Below, piece by piece: positions 11,041 to 22,883 of a DNA stretch of 64,000 nucleotides. Within the stretch, counting starts at the first letter, position 1. Each line of letters opens with the position of its first letter. The position numbers were made by a program, and so were the translations under genes. Source of the DNA: Limnephilus marmoratus. Taxonomy: Eukaryota > Arthropoda > Insecta > Trichoptera > Limnephilidae. Below the pieces are notes generated by a model. It saw only the letters and a program-made list of their open reading frames with translations. It was not told the origin of the DNA and did not search any database. The stretch spans positions 9,436,710-9,500,709 of the forward strand of contig OU862910.1 of assembly GCA_917880885.1 (NCBI GenBank). Reading direction: 5' to 3'.

Positions 11041-11189
11041 TTAGAATTTGAAATTAAAACACTTTTGTACTTTCTTCCACTAATTTATATTTCACCGCCC
11101 GTCAAATGTCCGTAATAGGATGAAACCGGTCCTGGTGAAATATAAATTAGTGGAAGAAAGTACAAAAGTGTTTTAATTTCAAATTCTAA
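11041..11189. repeat. Perfect 55-bp inverted repeat (long hairpin)
   Basis: Bases 11041-11095 and 11135-11189 are exact reverse complements over 55 bp by direct reading, separated by a 39-base loop. The arms begin TTAGAATTTGAAATTAAAAC. The loop contains AGGATGAAACCGGTCCT, itself able to pair AGGA with TCCT. Transcribed, this would form a long double-stranded hairpin. It has no open frame and no other copy in the window. It could be a young foldback element, a hairpin-RNA locus or an assembly fold-back artefact. Confidence 0.85.
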
Positions 11190-12075
11190 TACAATGGAAT
11201 TCCACCACGAATTATCAAAAACTAGACTCATTACTTGCCAAGTATTTTTTTAATGTTGCAATGCAAAAATAATATATAATGTGCATAATGGGTTTCCTTT
11301 TAGTCACACGAATATTACATTACCTTTTACATTACCAAAATTATTCATTTCTTTCAGTAGATTCCTTTTGTGTTCCTTCACATCCGAAAGCCATTACTTT
11401 CTCGAAACAAACTAAGGTCGTGGCGGAAGGCGAAATGAGTGTGTTTCAAATAATGTGCGGAAGATGGCTTTGTGGAAATGTGAACGATTTCCTTAGGAAT
11501 GCGTAATACGGTTACTGGATACTGAAATGGTACCAACTAGATGGGACTTACATCGGTTAGAAAATGATCACTTTATACGCGCTTCATTTTTGTATTTTGC
11601 CGGCATTTAAAGTAATTATATTTTTCTACAATCCATCCTTATGTTGTCTTTTCTTACAATAGCAGATTCATTTCATCACCTCATGCCAAGAATCACAAAC
11701 ACTATTTTTTAGTTCGCATTGTACATATTACAATACGTGGTAGTTTTAAATTATTAAATTGGTCATTATAATGTACAAATACAATTCAGTGTACACCTTT
11801 CAAACTTTTGACATTTCACAAAATATGTGAGCATTTTATGTAAATGTTCAAATTCAGAGATGCAGATAAAACCTCAGTGCTTCAAAATTTAATAATGTAA
11901 GAAATGTTAATTGCAGCAGTACATATTTTGTAAAACACGTGTTTTGATGCGTTGTGTATTTTACTCAATTGAAATTTAATGTTTTTTAATATTCGAAAAA
12001 AAATTGTTCAATGCATTTTTAATTACACTGAAACTGTGAGTAGAAGAAATAAAAACACAATTAATGCGAAGCGAG
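11190..12075. other. AT-rich unassigned sequence
   Basis: No gene or repeat family recognised. A 75-codon frame at 11279-11506 has no family features and is not called. Confidence 0.35.
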
Positions 12076-12119
12076 CGTGTTTGATGATCAAAAAGTACCA
12101 AGTCAGTGGCTTCATCGGG
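12076..12119 (-). other. CTGAYGAAG-type motif, degenerate copy
   Basis: On the minus strand it reads CCCGATGAAGCCACTGACTT and further on ATCATCAAACACG. It resembles the recurring CTGAYGAAG-stem-GAAAC motif found at five other places, but the second half is divergent. Confidence 0.35.
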
Positions 12120-12199
12120 TTCCATTCAAATCTGCTTTGAAGAGCTAGTGTGTGTTATTTAAAAGATATGAAATTACCATTAAAACGTTTAATTCTTAC

Positions 12200-12615
12200 T
12201 TTATAATTCTTCTTCTCGTGCCCTGTCCGTTCAACGGACGTTGGCTATCATGTTGGCTACGCGGACTTTCTTTACTGCGGCCTGGAACAGCTCTACAGTA
12301 GACCGGCCAAACCACTGTCTCAGGTTTTTCAACCATGATGTTCTCCTTATTCCAGGCCCCCGACTTCCGGCATTCTTTCCCTGCAACATGAGATGCAAGA
12401 TCTTGTACTTCTCTGGATGTCTCGTCACATGTCCTAGATATTGAAGTTTAATGATTTTTATTGTTTTAATAACATATATTGAGTATTCTTTTATAGATCC
12501 ACATGTCGAATGCATCACAGTTCTTCAGTAAGCGTCTGTACTTCGATTCCATAAAATAATACCGAAAACAGGTAGAATCTGGTCATTCGCATCCGTAATC
12601 CAAGGTTGAGATCAT
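12200..12615 (-). pseudogene. Degenerate LINE reverse transcriptase C-terminus
   Basis: On the minus strand the 5' part reads TRFYLFSVLFYGIE, the FSVLLYGxE region that follows the polymerase core in many insect LINEs. A stop and a frame change follow, then DAFDMWIYKRIL in another frame. The last segment reads LQYLGHVTRHPEKY, GKNAGSRGPGIRRTSWLKN and LFQAAVKKVRVANMIANVR before the stop. The YLGH, RRxSWLxNLRxW and VANMIAN motifs are standard for this LINE group (often annotated endonuclease-reverse transcriptase). At least one frameshift and several stops show that it is dead. The polymerase motifs themselves are missing. Confidence 0.75.
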
Positions 12616-13487
12616 GACTGCATCTTTTTCATGCAGATATACTTTATTTCATGCAGATAAACTTTATTTTATACTCTACTTTATACATTTATCCCCAATC
12701 TAGAGCACTCTATATCACTGGTCGGTGGTACAACATGTAACATTAGCGCCGTACAATGGCATCTTACTAGGAATTCAGCGGCAACATAGGGCACTGTTGA
12801 CAGGCCTGTTGACGGATAGGCTCTCTCCAAACATTCTGGCTGAGTCGAGCTGTGAGGGGAATATGAAGCGCGTATCAATGTCCCATCCCAGCCACAGGAC
12901 TCTGCGAGGGTAGCCTTTGATTCAAAACTCTGATTAAATGGACAAATTTGTCAAGCAGACTTAATTGAATAGTTCAAGTTTATTTCTGGAAGGTTTAGGG
13001 TTACTAAAGCACAACCTACAGTTTAACCTTCTGATAGTCGTACCTGAGACTCAAATATTTTTTTCTTGTATTTATTTATAATGATGGGAATATAAAAAAA
13101 CTTTTAAAAATACGCATCTCGGCCAAAAAGAGAGCTGAAAGAATAACTCTAAAATATCATTATGTTTTTAAGTGATAAGTAACTTGTACATAAATTAAGT
13201 AATCAAAATGTACATCTCACATCCATGACAGTTGATCCACTATCATTTTCCCTGAATATACATATTGAAAGGATGTACTGCCTTACAACAAAAGTATAAA
13301 ACGTATTTTTAATCAAATGCATCGAGGATAAAATTTATTTTCTGTATACTGTGTGTAGCAGCGTATAAGTACAAAACAAATTGATACTGTAAATAAATTT
13401 GTTCCATAACCATACCAACTTATTATCAAATGTATTTTAGATTGACTTTAGGTTTGAAATTGTTAAATAATGCACAAAAAAAATTTA
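12616..13487. other. Unassigned sequence
   Basis: A short duplication of CATGCAGATA.ACTTTATTT lies at 12633-12668, at the 5' boundary of the LINE fragment. No gene recognised in the rest. Confidence 0.35.
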
Positions 13488-13725
13488 ATGCGGTTCACAT
13501 GCGGTAGAAGTGAAATCTTTAGGAAACTACAGTGGACAAGAGTGGGGAACCTACGAAGCACCGCACAAAGAGGAGACCGATAGGTTACGAAACGCGGCAC
13601 AAAGAGGAGTCCGATTAATGTATCTCATTCTCTCGCAGTCTGTAGATATATGTGTTTATCTATTTTGTCGCTTTTTCGTTTCATCGAGTTTAAAATCACA
13701 ACAAAAGAATTTTTCACCCTAAAAA
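13488..13725 (+). repeat. Rep-A family, compact copy
   Basis: A compact copy of about 240 bp. It contains CACATGCGGTAGAAGTGAAA, CTACGAAGCACCGCACAAAG, a duplicated CACAAAGAGGAG.CCGAT segment and the 3' signature ATCGAGTTTAAAATCACAAC. Confidence 0.75.
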
Positions 13726-13748
13726 TTATAATTTTATCATTATTGGTA

Positions 13749-14098
13749 TACCATTTAATAAAGAAATTGTTTCTCCCTGCGTATACTTTGCCATTCGTCC
13801 CGTTCCCCTTCCGCCTCCCCTTCCTCTCCCGCGTCCCCTTCCCCTTTCGCGTTCCCACTCCGCCTCCTCCACCTTCCTTCTTCCCACTCCATTTCCCCCG
13901 TCCCGCCAACCCCCCTCCCGATTTCCCCTCCCTACTACACCCCCCCCCCTTCCCCCGTCCCGCGAACCCCCCTCCCAAGTTTCCCTCCCCCCTCCCAGGT
14001 TCCCTTCCCCCCTCCCGTATTCCATACATTCAGTCCCGGTACATTCAGTTTTCAAACGGCTCGCGTGCCACCTATTGCAATTTTTTTATACAAATTTC
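13749..14098 (+). repeat. Rep-D: CT-rich repeat, copy 2
   Basis: The same start (TTTAATAAAGAAATTGTTTC) and end (ACATTCAGTTTTCAAACGGC) as the copy at 2402 flank a CCTTCC/CCCCTCCC tract. The overlapping glycine/arginine-rich and proline-rich open frames on both strands come from the skewed composition and are not genes. Confidence 0.75.
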
Positions 14099-16988
14099 AT
14101 AATGCCAGAGCTCACCAGTAGTTTTATACTAACCCTTTCCTGACGATAACGAACACAAAAAAAATTTATCCAATTTAGTGCAGTCGTTCGGAAGTTATGC
14201 GCGTACATATATTTCAGCGATTGATTTTTATTTATATACTCGTATATATACATATATAGATAGATAGATAGATATAATTTTGGAGGGCCAATTTTCGGGG
14301 ATAAACTGTCAACGACCAACTGATCGGGTCAGCATTATGTAGGTAAATGTAGCGCCAAAAAATTGTGGACTTAACGTGCACAATTTACAAAATCCCATCA
14401 ACTTAAAACCTTCAAATTTAATTATAAACTTGCATCACTCTGGTGGCCCTCCCATTAACAATGTTTTAAAAAATTAAAGTTTCTGAATGAACCCATATTT
14501 ATTAATATGCTTTTGTCTATGTGGGAAGATAATATGCAAGACACGCGATATAAATGGTTTTATTTGCTTACTAGTGGGAAGATACTTTCCGTGGCGTATA
14601 AAATAGACAGCCTTCCACTAGCATATACACCCCCTCCCCTGGACATAAATGATGTGTACTTGGTTCCTGTGTTGAATAGATTATGTTCAAAATTGCATTC
14701 TAGGATCATCCCACTGGCTGGATTAAATTTACATAAGTAATTTTGAAGAGTAAAGGTTGGTGAATTAAGAAAAGGTGAAGTCTGTTGGTTTTAAGCACAA
14801 GACCACCCATCTTCCTTAATTTCTGCTTAACAATCCGAATCCTGAATCAGAAGACATGAACCGCTAGTGCTTGGTAAAAAAATTAATCGAAATTAGAGCT
14901 CATACCTTTGTTCAAGCATTTTTGTTCTCATTTCCAATCATTAGGTGCCGTCTTGGTGCTAAAGTTGGCTCATCAGCAATCCGAATTCCTATAATCCATT
15001 GCAAATCTAAGTCCTTCCTTGATGTTACTAATTATGTCTCGTATCTCATTGTTTTATTTATTATGCTCTTCTTCTAAACATCTGTCTCGGTTTGGTATTG
15101 AAATGAAAATATGCGATTATTTCCTACCGGGATATCATTAATTTATCCGGTTCCAACCTCTCCCTAACCATCGCCTTGCAGGAAAAGTATTTAAAATTTA
15201 GAACAATGGCTAGGAACAAATAATGGAAGAAAAATAGTGCAAATTCGAAAACATTTGTTTTGAAAATAGAAGATGATTTGAAACTAACTAAGCAAGTTGT
15301 TGGTGTATTTCACGTACAACATCTCGTTTTTAAGAAGGCATTATCAGAGAAAGCCGGAAATACGTCATTTTCAAAAAAGTTTTTAGACGTATTGACACTT
15401 TTCCACAAAAAATTATAAATGGACTTCGAAAGATTGTTCTTTTATATAGCTTTCGTATGTAATAAATTTTTAGAATTTTTTTAAATTTTTAGTATAATAA
15501 GGTTATTCCATAGGTCGTTGGCAGATTTGTTAAATTTTCAAAAAAGTTTTTGTAATATACCATACCCATTTCAAATAATGTAATCATGCAGTAAAATAAA
15601 TCAATACATTATCTAGCAGAGTTATGTACTAGAATTTTAATTTTAGTTTCAATAAAATCATTAAAAAATATGTACGTACATGTGTTTCTTGACGAAAATT
15701 GGTCCATTTGTGTATTTATTTGCGCACTTACAAACTAATATATTTCAGATTTTTTCAACATTCTTATTAAATTTAGACATTATTAAAAATGATAAATACT
15801 TATAATCAAAAAATAACTACAAAAAGTACACTATTTTAATAGTTTTATCATCACGCCTTTTAGCATTTTTGGATGAAGGTATAAATTAAAGCTAATTTGG
15901 ATTGAAATAAATTCGATATTGTGTTATAATTTCGAATTTAAAAAAGCTGGTACGGAGAATAATTAATCTTTCTCATTGTAACCGCCCTGCACGATCGGAA
16001 GAACAACTTTCGACGAAATGTGGATTTTCGTCCGCTGGCTGGTTAAACGCTCTTAAGTCAAAGGGAGGAATTTGAACGTCTTGGAAGCTGTGACGTTACA
16101 TACTATTAGACGAGGGGTAGAAATCTCAAAGTGGGAAGACAAAAACAAGACAATTATAACGATCTCGATATCTAGTACTTTAGTACTAAACTGCTACGCA
16201 TCGAGTAAGGTTGCGTCTTACCAGCACTTACCAGTAAGTAAATTGCGTTTTAAAAAGTGTCAAAATGCCCTCCTGTGTGATGAGAAAATGTTTCAATTAC
16301 ATGGCAAATAATAGTAAAGGCGAATGAATAACATTTCATTTGTAAGTACACGCAAATTACTTATTATCGATTATTATAAATATTACAATTAATTTTCATG
16401 TGTCCCGCTCGCGGTTTTACATGTCATTAGAGAAAATTCAAGTCCTACTAAAGTAAAGGGTCTGGACGCGCAATAGCCAAATTTCTGTTGCTAAGTAAAC
16501 TTCACTGTTTTAAAGTAGACTAATCAGCCTAAACACTCTGTTTATTTGTTTGCTTTCGGTAAAACAACACATAAATCAGTAGTTCTAACAAGTATTGATG
16601 ACAATCGCCACCATTTGAAAACTGTCGTTGTCTTATTATATTTATGGTATAGCTCGACAGGCAGCCGGACCTTTTATTCTAGTGGGCCTCAAGAAAAGAA
16701 GACAGCGAACGTTCCATCAAAAAGTGACAAGCAATACGCCGCCCGCTCCTATATTCATTGCATTCATACAAACACATTATTTGATTGTCTATCTTTATCA
16801 CACAGGAATAAACTTTTGAATTAAGAAATTATACTGAAAATCGCTTAAAACAAAATAGTGTTCCTTACTTTCCACATTATATTGTTAGTTTATGAGACTA
16901 TGGCGAGTCTATTTATTTATGTAACGTCATTGCTTGGAAGTACATAATTTCGTTTTGTTGTGGCGATAATTATCGTGGTGGAACTGTA
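14099..16988. other. Long unassigned AT-rich stretch
   Basis: No gene, RNA or repeat family recognised across 2.9 kb. A (GATA)n run of about four units lies at 14257-14272. Short open frames (for example at 14507-14740, 14871-15077 and 16546-16824) lack any recognisable motif. Confidence 0.35.
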
Positions 16989-17464
16989 CAAGGTGTCCGG
17001 AGGTAAAGTGCACACATTTCGGGGGCTGATTCTACATGTCGATAGTGCAGGTAAAAAAGTTAAATAATTTTCTTCAAAATTTCAGCATTTTACAGTAGTT
17101 TTCGGGTAAAAAATTGAATTTTTTGTACGCTAAAAAAATTCTATGGAAAGATAATTTTGTAAATTAAAAAAAAATGAAATTTCGAAGAAGTTATGTATCT
17201 TTTTACTTCTACAGTCAAGTAGAATCACCTCCCAAAGTTTGTGCACTTTATCCAGCTGGTCAGTGGTTGAGTGGGCATAGCGCTTGGGTCCCATCCGGAC
17301 GTCGCATGTTCGATTCCTCGGCTGGCTAAGTCCTCCATCACAACACAAGCAACATTTTCGGCTTTCTGTGGTGGCAGTAGGAGATTTTCAAACATTGTTG
17401 GGTTATTCGTAACCCGAGAATGTTTGTCTTTCTTTATAAAAAAAAAATCCCCGGACACCCTTTA
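16989..17464. mobile_element. Small TIR element interrupted by a SINE
   Basis: The left end reads AAGGTGTCCGGAGGTAAAGT and continues GCACAC. The right end, after removing the SINE, reads GTGCACTTTATCC joined to CCGGACACCCTT, the reverse complement with few changes. The interior is about 250 bp of A/T-rich sequence with no frame. I infer a MITE-like element that later received the SINE in its right terminal repeat. The element's own target duplication is unresolved. Confidence 0.65.
17254..17447 (+). mobile_element. tRNA-derived SINE, copy 1
   Basis: The tRNA-like head has an A box in CAGTGGTTGAGTGGGCATAG and a B box in TGTTCGATTCC. The body reads GGCTAAGTCCTCCATCACAA, then TTTTCGGCTTTCTGTGGTGG and ATTGTTGGGTTATTCGTAAC, and ends in an A-run. 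ATCC stands on both sides (17250-17253 and 17447-17450), a short possible target duplication. The copy at 37986-38176 matches along the whole length, which confirms a mobile family of about 190 bp. Confidence 0.85.
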
Positions 17465-18369
17465 TAACTATGTTGTGGATGTGTCGTATGCTCCTTCGCA
17501 AAGATACAGATGTAAGTGATTGGTTATACCTTTTTCCTTGCGTACCTTGTTTTTTCAACACATAATATCAACAAATTCCAGCAAATACCAATTCGTCTTG
17601 TTTCATTTCCACTATATACATTCCATCCGTTACTAGTTCATCTGAATCTCTAATTCGTAAGCAATTTTGGATGCAACAGAACAGTCTCCTTAGAAATAAT
17701 AATTGCTGCAATAATTCGATGAATGCATTATTATGATTTATGTAAACAAATTCTATGCATAGTTTCCCTGATACAAAACACAATAATTCAATGTGGATGA
17801 CATTTAAACCAAACATTATTTTAGGAATCCTTTTCGTTGATTGCCTCTATTTAAAAGCCATGTTTCGCATCCACATAGCAGGGGGGACCATTCGTTCAGG
17901 AGTGTTATATAATGTTTAGCAATAAAATTTAATTTCTTAATTAATTTGCGGGACGTTTTCATGTACAATTTTTGGCTGATTATTTTTTTTAAGTCCGCAT
18001 TTAGGTGTTGCGTTAAAAAAACTTGGAATTTAGTTTCATCGCGTAATATGTTTTACTTATAACTGCATTATATTTATAGCGATTGACAGGAGTTACGGGA
18101 AAAAAATCCAAAGATTTTATCACTGCATAATTTGCACACTTTAGGTTATGCTTCCGTAGACGACCACAAAGCAACTGGTACGAAAATATTGACGGGTCGA
18201 TATAAGTTCTGTTCAAAGCACTTCAATGCACATTGTTGAAGACGTAAGCACATTGACAATTGATTTTTGTCTCCTCTACTTACATTATAAGTTATTAAAT
18301 AGATTTTCTATTAAGTATTTAGTAGGAGGACATACTTGGAAAATAAAATAATATTTAAACAGCGCCCTC
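17465..18369. other. Unassigned sequence
   Basis: No gene recognised. Small open frames lack motifs. Confidence 0.35.
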
Positions 18370-18795
18370 TTTTTTATTTTTTTTTTATTTTAATGACAAT
18401 ATAAGGATAACGTAAAATTACAAAATAAGTAAAAATACCAATAAAGTGGTTTGTTTACATTCCTCCTCACTAGGTATTCCTGTTCCGAGGCCGACTGTAT
18501 GTTGCTGAATGGGTGTAGATTTTTATTGCCTCATCTTCTAGTTTCTTGATTTTCATAAAATAACAATAAATAAAATAAAAGTATTTATGTTGTTTGTCTG
18601 CAGGTTGTATTAGGGTTACTTCATAATTTTAATGATTTCCTCATCTTCCTGTTTACTTAACCATAATTTTATGTTTTTTTTAAACATACGTTTCTCCATG
18701 GTGTTCTTAATTTCAATCGGAAGGGCATTATATAATTTTGTAGCATGGAAATTATGGTTTTTCTGGCCGAGAGATAAAACGGCTCTAAATCATCA
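18370..18795 (-). pseudogene. LINE ORF2 C-terminus and 3' end
   Basis: On the minus strand the frame reads ATKLYNALPIEIKNTMEKR followed by FKKNIKLWLSKQ, the C-terminal motif of Jockey/CR1-type LINE ORF2. Downstream is the short hairpin CCTCGGAACAGGAATACC..GAGG around 18466-18490 and an A-rich 3' tail. 5'-truncated; no polymerase motifs remain. Confidence 0.65.
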
Positions 18796-18807
18796 AATTA
18801 TTATTAT

Positions 18808-18930
18808 TATATGGGAGGCAGGTGCTTCTGCCTTTGGTCACCCCAGGTGATTCGTTACGTTTGGTGACTTAGAAAGAGTGCCCGGGTTCAGGGGGTGACA
18901 TTTGTCTAGGTCTTGGTGGCGGTCGCGTTA
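18808..18930 (+). repeat. Rep-B family, 5' fragment
   Basis: The head TATGGGAGGCAGGTGCTTCT is followed by CACCCCAGGTGATTCGTTAC and GTGCCCGGGTTCAGGGGGTG. The copy lacks its 3' two-thirds. Confidence 0.7.
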
Positions 18931-20842
18931 CTAGAACTAAATATTTGTAGGGTTTTATTGCTTAGCTACATGCAAAGATATTTGTGATTCATCTAAGGCT
19001 AAATGTGCCATTTTTAAGAGTAAACAATAATTAAGTGCATTTCTCTACCTTTTCTTAAACTTTAACTGAAATCAAATATCTTCTTAGGACCATGAGGTAC
19101 CAGATTTCATATTTTAGGTGAAACAAACAAGCACAATAGAACAATACAAGTGAAAATAATTTAAATGTTTTAAATACATATGTTCAAGTAGTATAAAAAT
19201 TATTCTGAATAATCAAAAAGAATGCTTCAACTATGAGCAAATGATTGGGCAATTAGAGAAATCTTTGTGTTTCTCCTTGCGTTTAATTGTTACGTAACAA
19301 GGTATATATATTTTTCGTTTTCAGTTTTTGTGATATAAATAAATATTTGCCTTTTGGTTTATCTTGTTTAAATTTTTGCCACCGTCTATATAACATCTTT
19401 TAAAACTATTAAAGTTTTCACCGTTTTCTGATGTACATTTTACACTTTTTCAACAACTGAATTGCATTGAATTTACATTGAAAAAATATTTCCTATTAAC
19501 CAAATCATAATCCAGAAATAATTAATCGAATTTTTAAGTAAGTTCTCAATTTTTTCTGTCGTACTATCTTAATTGAAAGCAAACATTTACTTCATAATTG
19601 AAACAAGGTCAACGTAAAATTTGTAAGGATCTTACAAGTATTTCCGAATGTCAAACAATTATGTTTCATCCGTAACGATTGGTTGTTTTAGGCCCTTAAA
19701 AGTTTTCGGTCGACCAACCTGTTAAAAAAGCGAAAAAAAATTCGCATCTCTCTCGTGTTTTGGCGGAAGACCATTATGAATAATGAATTCCAAACCATTT
19801 ATTTCAATATATCGGCTACAGCTAGGTGAAGGAAGCAAAATGAACAAAATTGAAAGAAGACCTACGAGAATAATTTCAAAAATACTCGGAAACAAATCAG
19901 GAGAGGAGGATATAACAACGAAGTAAAAAGGTACTCAACCAGAATCTATTCTTTGACGTCTTTGTGGGCTCTTTTTGATGGAGGTTGGCTATGTTATAGG
20001 TCATCGCGTTCTGTTTCTAGATCACTTGTAACGAATGGGAGGCAGTCATTAGTGAAACGCCCAACGAACCAATACATTCTCCAGCGAATAAGGTTTTAAA
20101 ACGTGAAAAGTGAATCTGACAGCAAATAAGAAATTGATCACCGGAACAAAGAAGGGTCCTACATTTTCATTATGTTCAGAAAAAAATCCTTTATGAGAAC
20201 ACAAATATATACCATACGGCAGAACAGATGTTCTAGCACAGCATAGCATGACAAGAGGAATGGTGCTGTTGAACGAAATATCGGAAACACTAGATATATA
20301 TAACTCTTCTTTAGATAGCCTTAAGATTTTTTTGTATAATAATCATCTTCCTAGGTGTTAAGACTGTCAAAATGAGAAAATTGTACAGTAATTGGATAAA
20401 AAATCTGTTGTACAATAAAAAAAAAAAATAAAAAAAAAAAATAAGGTATGCTCATTGGTCGATTCGATAGTAATGCTTTTAAATTTATCAAAAGCATATT
20501 TATAAAGAATCAAATTTCTGCATACGACTTGTAGGTATGAAAATTTGTAATTCAGAATTAAAGTTGGCAGAGGAATTTTGTAAGAAATGCAATGCCTTTG
20601 ACGTAAAGGAAATATGAAACGAAATAACTCAATACTATATTTCACAAGTATTTAAGCTAACTTGACACCATGGTACGTGACTCTGAACGTGGTTCTGACG
20701 GCCTTCATGGTGGAAGGGCTCTCGACTAGCAATTCTGAGGTCGCGGATTGAAATCGCTGCGTGCGCAAGGTAATTTTATTTGATTCATTTCGGTGTTCAC
20801 AATTTCATAATTTAAAATAATGTAAGTTGTATTTGCGGATCA
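18931..20842. other. Unassigned sequence with one weak tRNA-like patch
   Basis: No gene recognised. Around 20690-20770 a GC-richer patch contains GGTGGAAGGGCTCTCGACTA and GGTCGCGGATTGAAATCGC, which resemble A and B boxes loosely, so a decayed tRNA-derived sequence is possible. The short frame at 19820-20290 is broken by stops. Confidence 0.3.
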
Positions 20843-20970
20843 GTCCAGAGTGGAATAATTTCTCTTTTTCGCAATGATGTAAAACCACCATTCAGAATTA
20901 AAACGTTTCTTGAAATGGCTTTAGCCATGTTTGATAACTAGATCTGAATAGCTAGGTTCTTCCCATTTAC
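20843..20970 (+). repeat. Rep-C family, 5' half
   Basis: It carries TCCAGAGTGGAATAA, GTAAAACCACCATTCAGAAT, CTTGAAATGGCTTTAGCC and AGATCTGAATAGC, the conserved half of the family that forms the arms of the 49-kb foldback. It is cut off by the adjoining Rep-B copy. Confidence 0.65.
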
Positions 20971-20971
20971 C

Positions 20972-21308
20972 TTTTTTTTACATGAACTCCACACAGGAGG
21001 CCTTGGGGAAAATAATTTCCCTCAGGGCCTATGTCATCCTTAGGGATGCTGTGTGGAGGATTTTTTTGAGGAAATGAAAGAGAGAAGAGTTCTGGGAAGG
21101 AAAAGGCTTTAAGGGGTGGGTAGGAATCTGGGGTTCAGTGTGTCCTGGTCATCCGCCTCTAAGACCTAGACAAGCCTCACCCCTTGAACCCGGGCACCCC
21201 TGCTAAATCACCAAACGTAGCAAACCACTTGGGGTAACCTATGGCAGAGGTGTTGGTTATCCAATAAAGGTTCCCGGGGTGGCGGTACCCATTACCGCCT
21301 CCCAAATT
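20972..21308 (-). repeat. Rep-B family copy with internal deletion
   Basis: The terminal hairpin (CTCCACACAGGAGGCCTTGG, GGGAAAATAATTTCCCTCAG), AGGTGTTGGTTATCCAATAA and GGCGGTACCCATTACCGCCT are present. The middle part between the CACACTGAACCCC region and the GGTCTTAG region is deleted, shortening the copy to about 340 bp. Confidence 0.75.
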
Positions 21309-21377
21309 GAATTGAACCTTTATCCAATACTCCATTATCTTTTTTATGTTTGTTCTGTATTTGTATTCAAGGAGGTT

Positions 21378-21640
21378 AATCTTACTAACATTATAATCGC
21401 GAAAGTTTGTATGGATGTATTTGTGTTTGTTACTCTTTCACGCAAAAAATACCGAATGGATTTTAATGAAACTTTGCAATAATATAGATCATACCTCAGA
21501 ATAACTTAGAGGCTATAATTTATAAAGCTAGCTAGGAAGGGGATGCGGGAGGGGAACGGGGACGCACAAGAAAGGTGATCCAGGGAGAAATGTATTTCTT
21601 TGAATATATGGCATTGCAACGCATGCCGGGAACCAGCTAG
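21378..21640 (+). mobile_element. Helitron-like or LINE-tail repeat ending in CTAG
   Basis: The segment carries GCGAAAGTTTGTATGGATGT and TTACTCTTTCACGCAAAAA followed by ACCGAATGGATTTTAATGAA, a very common insect dispersed repeat type. It ends CATGCCGGGAACCAGCTAG before T. A 3' CTAG with host T is the rule for Helitrons. The 5' TC end was not located, so an RTE-type LINE tail remains possible. Confidence 0.4.
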
Positions 21641-22881
21641 TATTAATAAATAAGTTTAATATTGATATTAATTTTAGAATAGATCTCGGATTGAGTGGCC
21701 TAGATATAAGTGAACTGAGCAATGTAATAACGTAATAAGAATACGCGGAATAAATATTTGTATGAATTTTCATTAGGCAATAAAATATGATGTGCAATGT
21801 ATGTACGTGTCGCTTCTACAATGTGCAGTTTAACCTAACAGGCTGTTGGGTATAATTCAAATAGATCTCATAAAAATCGTTTTACCTCCATTACTACCAT
21901 AGCGAGAAATATGATATAAACGGTATTAGAACTAAAAAACACCACACTCTATACTCAAATCTAAAAATTAACCACTAAATATTTGAAATATTTACTTGTA
22001 TGAAACCAAAGTTTCCGACCACAATTCGAAAAAGAAGTATGAAACTTTGGGATTTTTTTATTAATTATTTTCACGTGAATCGGCAGAAAAGTATAGTTCA
22101 TGATAACGTTTATATGGTACATTTTTATAATAAAATATGTACGTGTTTTTATTTTTATTCCTTATCATTTAATATAGTTAGAAAAACAGCAAGATAAGCC
22201 ATGTTTAAAAAAATGGTTTAAATTTAAAATTTTATATTTCAAAAATTAAATGTTAGTTTCTAATTATAAACTTTTGAAAGCGTATTTCATCACCTTTTAA
22301 AAAAGTTTTTAGTTTTCGGATACGTTCCAGAAATATTCCTTTTTTTCATTGCAAAACGGAAATATTTTGACCGAACAAAATGCGCCCGAGGCCTGATGGA
22401 TTAATCCGTACAACTTATATTTGCTGTAATTGTATGGAGTAGGTACCAACCTACTCAAATCCATTGCATAATATAATATTCGAAAACGTATTCGCCAGCA
22501 AAAATATAATCGCGGATCGACCTAAAACTGCAATAGAGACCACCGAATCTTATAAATCGACACTCTGAGCTATAACGCGAGTGTTTTCCCATATTTTACG
22601 CTACCTTCCGAATTTACTGTCCAAATATTTGAATTATCGCGCGCTGTGTTGGCGCCAGAAATCGCCGTCAGATAAAAGGTGTCATGTTCAAACAATCGTT
22701 TATAACCTGCGAGAACCAATTTAAAAAAAGCTAAATTATTTTCCTGGTGAGAGGTCTTTCTTTATAAAAAATCAATCAAATCTAATGGCTAATAGCTCCC
22801 TTACCAATTAATCAAACGTCCCTGAAAATTTTTCAGATACGAAATTGAGGTTTTTCGTATTTCTATTTATGAAACTGTTAA
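21641..22881. other. AT-rich unassigned sequence
   Basis: No gene recognised. Confidence 0.35.
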
Positions 22882-22883
22882 TA

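Noticed and set aside
13625..14055. Glycine/arginine-rich open frames (134 and 109 codons) resembling RNA-binding proteins
   Set aside because: They are the antisense of the CT-rich Rep-D tract. Composition alone explains them.
19820..20290. Decayed reverse transcriptase on the plus strand
   Set aside because: A few phrases looked LINE-like, but stops are frequent and no diagnostic motif could be found.
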